From positions 1 to 5,481 of the forward strand of contig PWSG01000220.1 in the NCBI GenBank assembly GCA_003564055.1: 5,481 nt of DNA, read 5' to 3'. Origin of the DNA: Syntrophomonadaceae bacterium (lineage in GTDB: Bacteria > Bacillota > Dethiobacteria > DTU022). This document shows positions 5,111 through 5,481 of this stretch, piece by piece. Each line of letters starts with the position of its first letter. Position 1 is the first letter of the stretch. Below the pieces are notes generated by a model that was not told the DNA's origin, ran no database searches, and saw nothing but the letters and a program-made list of their open reading frames with translations. Both the position numbers and the translations under genes were made by a program.

Positions 5111-5320
5111 TCACTGGCGGCCAGATGAAGAAAAGACAGTTCCTGAGTGCTTTAATGCGGCAAACATTATGAATAGATTATAAGCAAAACAAATCCCTCA
5201 AACTCACGAGATATTACAGCTAAGAATTGCGAGGACTAAAGCATAAAGCATCTTTCAAATGCTTGCTGATGTGCGTAACAGCTTCCCGTCAAGAAGTGGA
5301 TTAATGATGTGCTAAATTAA
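5111..5320. other. Gene-free stretch between the repeat array and the recombinase remnant
   Basis: All six frames are broken by frequent stops and none gave a recognisable protein motif. A 15-codon plus-strand frame (MKKRQFLSALMRQTL, 5124-5171) has no ribosome binding site. The stretch may be decayed DNA of the former mobile element whose recombinase end follows. Confidence 0.5.
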
Positions 5321-5407
5321 ATGCTGCCGCGTTCACCGGAGACCAAAAATGTGCTTTTGAACCAACACGGCCGCCCGATCACCACCCGCGGCTTGCAAAT
5401 GGTTTAA
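5321..5407 (+). pseudogene. Tyrosine recombinase (phage integrase/XerC-D type) C-terminal remnant
   Basis: A 28-codon frame, beginning MLPRSP and containing ETKNVLLNQHGRPITTRGLQ, then MV and TAA. The pattern F/LLNxxGxPITTRGxQ is the stretch of the tyrosine-recombinase catalytic domain between its first conserved Arg and the HxxR box, where XerC/D and integron-like enzymes carry FLNxxGxxLTxxG. The catalytic Arg, HxxR, and Tyr are all absent, so it cannot be active. It ends at a stop just before a receiver-domain frame begins in another phase, suggesting a deletion junction near 5404. Confidence 0.55.
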
Positions 5408-5481
5408 ATGTAATAATTGTTGAAGACAGGGAAGATGACCTGCTTTTAATTTTGCTTGCCCTGAAAAAGCCCGGCTATGAG
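5404..5481 (+). CDS. Response-regulator receiver domain, N-terminal fragment running off the window
   Basis: The frame reads LNVIIVEDREDDLLLILLAL and KKPGYE, ending exactly at the window edge. It matches the start of a CheY-like receiver domain: a hydrophobic first strand (VIIV), the acidic pair ED that helps bind magnesium next to the phospho-acceptor Asp (which lies beyond the window), then the first helix and the GYE turn leading into strand 2. No ATG, GTG or TTG is in frame between the upstream TGA near 5305 and this segment; the ATGs at 5399 and 5408 are in other phases and no ribosome binding site is visible. It may therefore start with a rare codon, be frameshifted, or be the fragment left by the recombination that also cut the integrase. 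Confidence 0.6.

Overview
The window looks like an accessory, partly decayed stretch of chromosome from a mid-GC, A+T-leaning bacterium. The Shine-Dalgarno sites (TAAGGAGG, GGAGG), the GTG starts and the protein styles fit an anaerobic Firmicute of the Peptococcaceae/Clostridia kind. That assignment is an inference from style, with no marker gene behind it.

Left part (1-875, + strand): the C-terminal two thirds of a flavoprotein disulfide-reductase-family oxidoreductase, cut by the window edge. It lacks the His-Glu pair of true dihydrolipoamide dehydrogenases.

Middle (about 3808 down to 925, - strand): a head-to-tail series of genes. In order of transcription it holds a coding-like but stop-interrupted frame (3808-3599), an unrecognised 68-residue protein behind a near-perfect Shine-Dalgarno site (3615-3409), two alpha/beta-hydrolases (3368-2571 and 2511-1696), the broken 3' half of an AlkD-type DNA alkylation repair gene with three in-frame stops (1669-1265), and an ABM/YgiN-like small protein whose only ATG is one base out of frame (1195-925). 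The two hydrolases are intact and the flanking genes are decaying.

Control region (3809-4070): no gene. It holds a short motif resembling the ends of REP/IS200-type elements, a plausible sigma-A promoter (TTGTCT-17-TATATT), two copies of the palindrome TTAACC-N4-GGTTAA 34 bp apart, and a third short palindrome, just before the next gene.

Right part (4071-5481, + strand): a HigA-type helix-turn-helix regulator joined to what reads as an ImmA/IrrE-like domain that has lost its zinc motif. It is followed by a 45-46 bp tandem repeat whose units each carry a hairpin (perfect in the last one), a gene-free stretch, a 28-codon remnant of a tyrosine recombinase, and the first residues of a response-regulator receiver domain running off the window without a clear start codon.

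How it may work together: the hydrolases probably form a small catabolic or detoxification unit with the 68-residue protein. The twin palindromes lie between that unit and the divergent HigA-like gene and could control either. The recombinase scrap, the repeat array, the element-end motif and the several broken genes indicate a region reshaped by mobile DNA and deletion. I saw no toxin gene, CRISPR array, tRNA or rRNA.
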